From Gulosibacter massiliensis (GTDB lineage Bacteria; Actinomycetota; Actinomycetes; Actinomycetales; Microbacteriaceae), in the NCBI GenBank assembly GCA_945901035.1, contig CAMDKN010000058.1:1-7814 (forward strand): a stretch of 7,814 nt of DNA. Direction: 5' to 3'. Of the stretch, positions 6,518 to 7,814 are shown one piece after another (the stretch's first letter is position 1; the number at the start of each line of letters is the position of its first letter). A program made the position numbers and the translations under genes. Under the pieces are notes generated by a model, which saw nothing but the letters and a program-made list of their open reading frames with translations, was not told the origin of the DNA and made no database searches.

Positions 6518-7076
6518 GGGGTTTCACCTTCGCGGTTGGGGGTGTGGGGAATTTCGCGGTGCGGCGCCGCTTCACGATCACATCCGCCGCAGAGATGAGA
6601 CCGAATACGCCGGCAATAATCGCCCAGCCACCCGTCAGACCCGCCGCGGTGCGGTCGTTGGTGTCGACGGTGAAATACGCGATTGATAGCCCTACGGCGA
6701 GAACGCCCGTCGACCACAGCCAGATTCGGTCGCCTCGCGTAAACGCGCGCGACGTCTCGAACGCAACCAGAGCAACAGACAGAGACAGGGCGGTGGCCGC
6801 CGACATTCTGCCCATCACCAAGCCCAACACCGTCATTGCCGCCACGACCACAGTCGCCCAGAGCGCAGCTTTATTCAAGAGCGTGTTGGGTCCATCCCAC
6901 ATCAACACCGACACCGACACAATGATGGTCAGCCAGGTGAGCGATGTGAACGACGTGAGCTCGTAGGTAAAGGTGATCGATATTCCCGCGATGAGCGCAA
7001 TGATCGAGCGAGCAAAGGGCCGGGCACTGTCTCGAAGTGTGGCGAGCTGTCGCACGGCATTCCCCAGAGTCCCCAT
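6501..7076 (-). CDS. Six-helix integral membrane protein, possibly HdeD/DUF308-like
   Basis: This 191-residue protein has about six hydrophobic segments, at roughly residues 22-38, 45-60, 70-88, 92-108, 118-135 and 143-163. A strongly basic, proline-containing tail (about 168-191: KRRRTAKFPTPP, KVKPRASKR) is probably cytoplasmic. There is no signal peptide and there are no catalytic motifs. The size and evenly paired helices resemble HdeD/DUF308 proteins of Actinobacteria, but I see no diagnostic motif, so that is a weak guess. It lies 40 bases downstream of dnaB on the same strand. TATCCT at -12 to -7 before its ATG suggests its own leaderless transcript, though read-through from dnaB is also possible. 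It overlaps the next small membrane gene by 17 bases, so the two are likely co-expressed. Confidence 0.8.
   Translation of the reverse strand: MGTLGNAVRQLATLRDSARPFARSIIALIAGISITFTYELTSFTSLTWLTIIVSVSVLMWDGPNTLLNKAALWATVVVAAMTVLGLVMGRMSAATALSLSVALVAFETSRAFTRGDRIWLWSTGVLAVGLSIAYFTVDTNDRTAAGLTGGWAIIAGVFGLISAADVIVKRRRTAKFPTPPTAKVKPRASKR
6524..6529 (-). promoter_or_regulatory. Ribosome binding site that decides the GTG start of the small membrane gene
   Basis: On the minus strand AGGTGA lies 6 bases before the GTG at 6515-6517 and matches the 16S anti-Shine-Dalgarno partner. It lies within the coding sequence of the upstream membrane gene. It supports the non-ATG start and suggests SD-led initiation for an internal operon gene, in contrast to the leaderless-looking first genes. 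Confidence 0.6.
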
Positions 7077-7082
7077 GTGACA

Positions 7083-7088
7083 AGGATA
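7083..7088 (-). promoter_or_regulatory. Probable -10 element for a leaderless membrane-gene transcript
   Basis: On the minus strand TATCCT fits TANNNT and is exactly at -12 to -7 before the ATG at 7076. The bases between (TGTCAC) contain no ribosome site. No clear -35 is seen near 7106-7111, which lies just downstream of the dnaB stop at 7117. Confidence 0.55.
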
Positions 7089-7116
7089 CGCGAATCGTTC
7101 GTTCGTGAGATGACGT

Positions 7117-7814
7117 CTAGACCGGTCCCACGTCGCTGAAGCGCGAATAGTGTCCTTCGAAGAGGACCTTGACGTCGCGCATTTCCCCGTTACGGTGTTT
7201 CGCGATCAGGATCTCGGCGTCGCTGGTGTTCTGGCCCTGTTCCACCTGTCGTTCGCGATGAAGCAGCAAGACGATATCCGCGTCTTGTTCGAGTGATCCC
7301 GATTCGCGAAGGTGGGACAGCAGCGGTCGTTTGTCTTGAGTTTGTTCGGGGCCACGGTTCAACTGGGACAGCGCGACGATGGGTACCTCGAGTTCCTTGG
7401 CCAACAGCTTCAGCGCGCGCGAGAATTCCGATACTTCCTGTTGGCGATTCTCGGCCTTTTTCCCACTCGTCAAGAGTTGCAGATAATCGATAATCACGAG
7501 CTTGATGCCGCGCTGCGCCTTGAGTCGACGACACTTCGCACGGATCTCGGACAACGTCAGGTTCGGGCTGTCATCGATGTACAGCGGCGTCTCGCCGACC
7601 TTCGCTTGGACCGCGTTGAGGCGCTTCCAGGTATCGGCACTCAATTTTTTTTCCTTCCGAATCACCGTCAGAGGCACGGTGGTTTCCGCCGCCAGGAAAC
7701 GGTGTGTGATTTCGTTCGCGCTCATTTCCAGGGAAAAGAACACGGTGGGCACCTTGGCGTGCAGGGCTGAAGCGCGCGCAATGTCGAGGGCGAGGGTTGA
7801 CTTTCCGAGTCCGG
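7117..7814 (-). CDS. dnaB: Replicative DNA helicase DnaB, C-terminal helicase domain; N-terminus beyond the window
   Basis: This is the hexameric 5'-3' helicase that unwinds DNA at the replication fork. About 232 residues are visible, and the frame is open at the right edge. The first visible residues are GLGKSTLALDIARAS, the Walker A P-loop (7769-7812). Then come VFFSLEMSANEITHR, the Walker B strand LVIIDYLQLL (7480-7509 region), QQEVSEFSRALKLLAKEL, SQLNRGPEQTQDKRPLLSHL, RESGSLEQDADIVLLLHRE and IAKHRNGEMRDVKVLFEG near the end. These are the DnaB family blocks in order. The missing part is the N-terminal primase-binding domain and linker, about half of a usual ~450-residue protein. No intein is seen in the visible portion; insertion after the P-loop or near the SQLNR block, where DnaB inteins occur in some relatives, is absent. 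The gene ends with TAG at 7117-7119, 40 bases before the next gene, and no terminator hairpin is evident between them. Confidence 0.97.
   Translation of the reverse strand, partial: GLGKSTLALDIARASALHAKVPTVFFSLEMSANEITHRFLAAETTVPLTVIRKEKKLSADTWKRLNAVQAKVGETPLYIDDSPNLTLSEIRAKCRRLKAQRGIKLVIIDYLQLLTSGKKAENRQQEVSEFSRALKLLAKELEVPIVALSQLNRGPEQTQDKRPLLSHLRESGSLEQDADIVLLLHRERQVEQGQNTSDAEILIAKHRNGEMRDVKVLFEGHYSRFSDVGPV

Noticed and set aside
7089..7116. Terminator between dnaB and the next membrane gene
   Set aside because: By eye I found no stable inverted repeat followed by a T-run in the 40-base gap, and the gap also has to hold the next promoter.

Overview
This window is a GC-rich, very compact chromosomal segment. 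It most likely comes from an actinobacterium, probably Micrococcales/Microbacteriaceae-like. The main pointers are the branched-chain-type 2-oxoacid dehydrogenase operon, the E. coli-type PurB, the PF04020 membrane protein beside it, and first genes of transcripts that appear to lack 5' leaders. The taxonomic call is inference from gene content and style. There is no marker gene such as 16S. All 7.8 kb is accounted for: no stretch over about 110 bases lacks a gene, and I see no tRNA, rRNA, CRISPR or mobile element.

Region 1 (1-3169, minus strand) is a tightly packed operon for a 2-oxoacid dehydrogenase complex. Its order is E1 alpha, E1 beta, then E2, and E2 runs off the left edge. The E1 alpha loop and the single-lipoyl E2 fit the branched-chain (BCKDH) type better than classical PDH. 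No E3 is visible.

Region 2 (3170-3218) is a 49-base divergent spacer. It carries a TANNNT -10 hexamer on each strand, each exactly 7-12 bases before an ATG, so both flanking genes look leaderless. The plus-strand gene is a four-helix PF04020 'phage holin family' membrane protein (3219-3623).

Region 3 (3613-4838, minus strand) is a two-gene unit. It contains a very small protein with a WxG turn, followed with an ATGA overlap by a serine alpha/beta hydrolase with a helical N-terminal domain. It converges on the PF04020 gene with an 11-base overlap.

Region 4 (4839-6302) holds purB, divergent from the WxG/hydrolase pair across a short spacer with a possible shared -10. Region 5 (6299-7076, minus strand) holds a two-helix small membrane protein and, upstream of it, a six-helix membrane protein. 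The two overlap by 17 bases and the unit is probably leaderless. Region 6 (7117-7814, minus strand) is the C-terminal helicase domain of DnaB, cut by the right edge.

The core functions here are housekeeping: branched-chain acyl-CoA formation, purine synthesis and replication. The parts worth a second look are the leaderless promoter geometry, the overlapping convergent ends, and the WxG-mini-protein/hydrolase pair.
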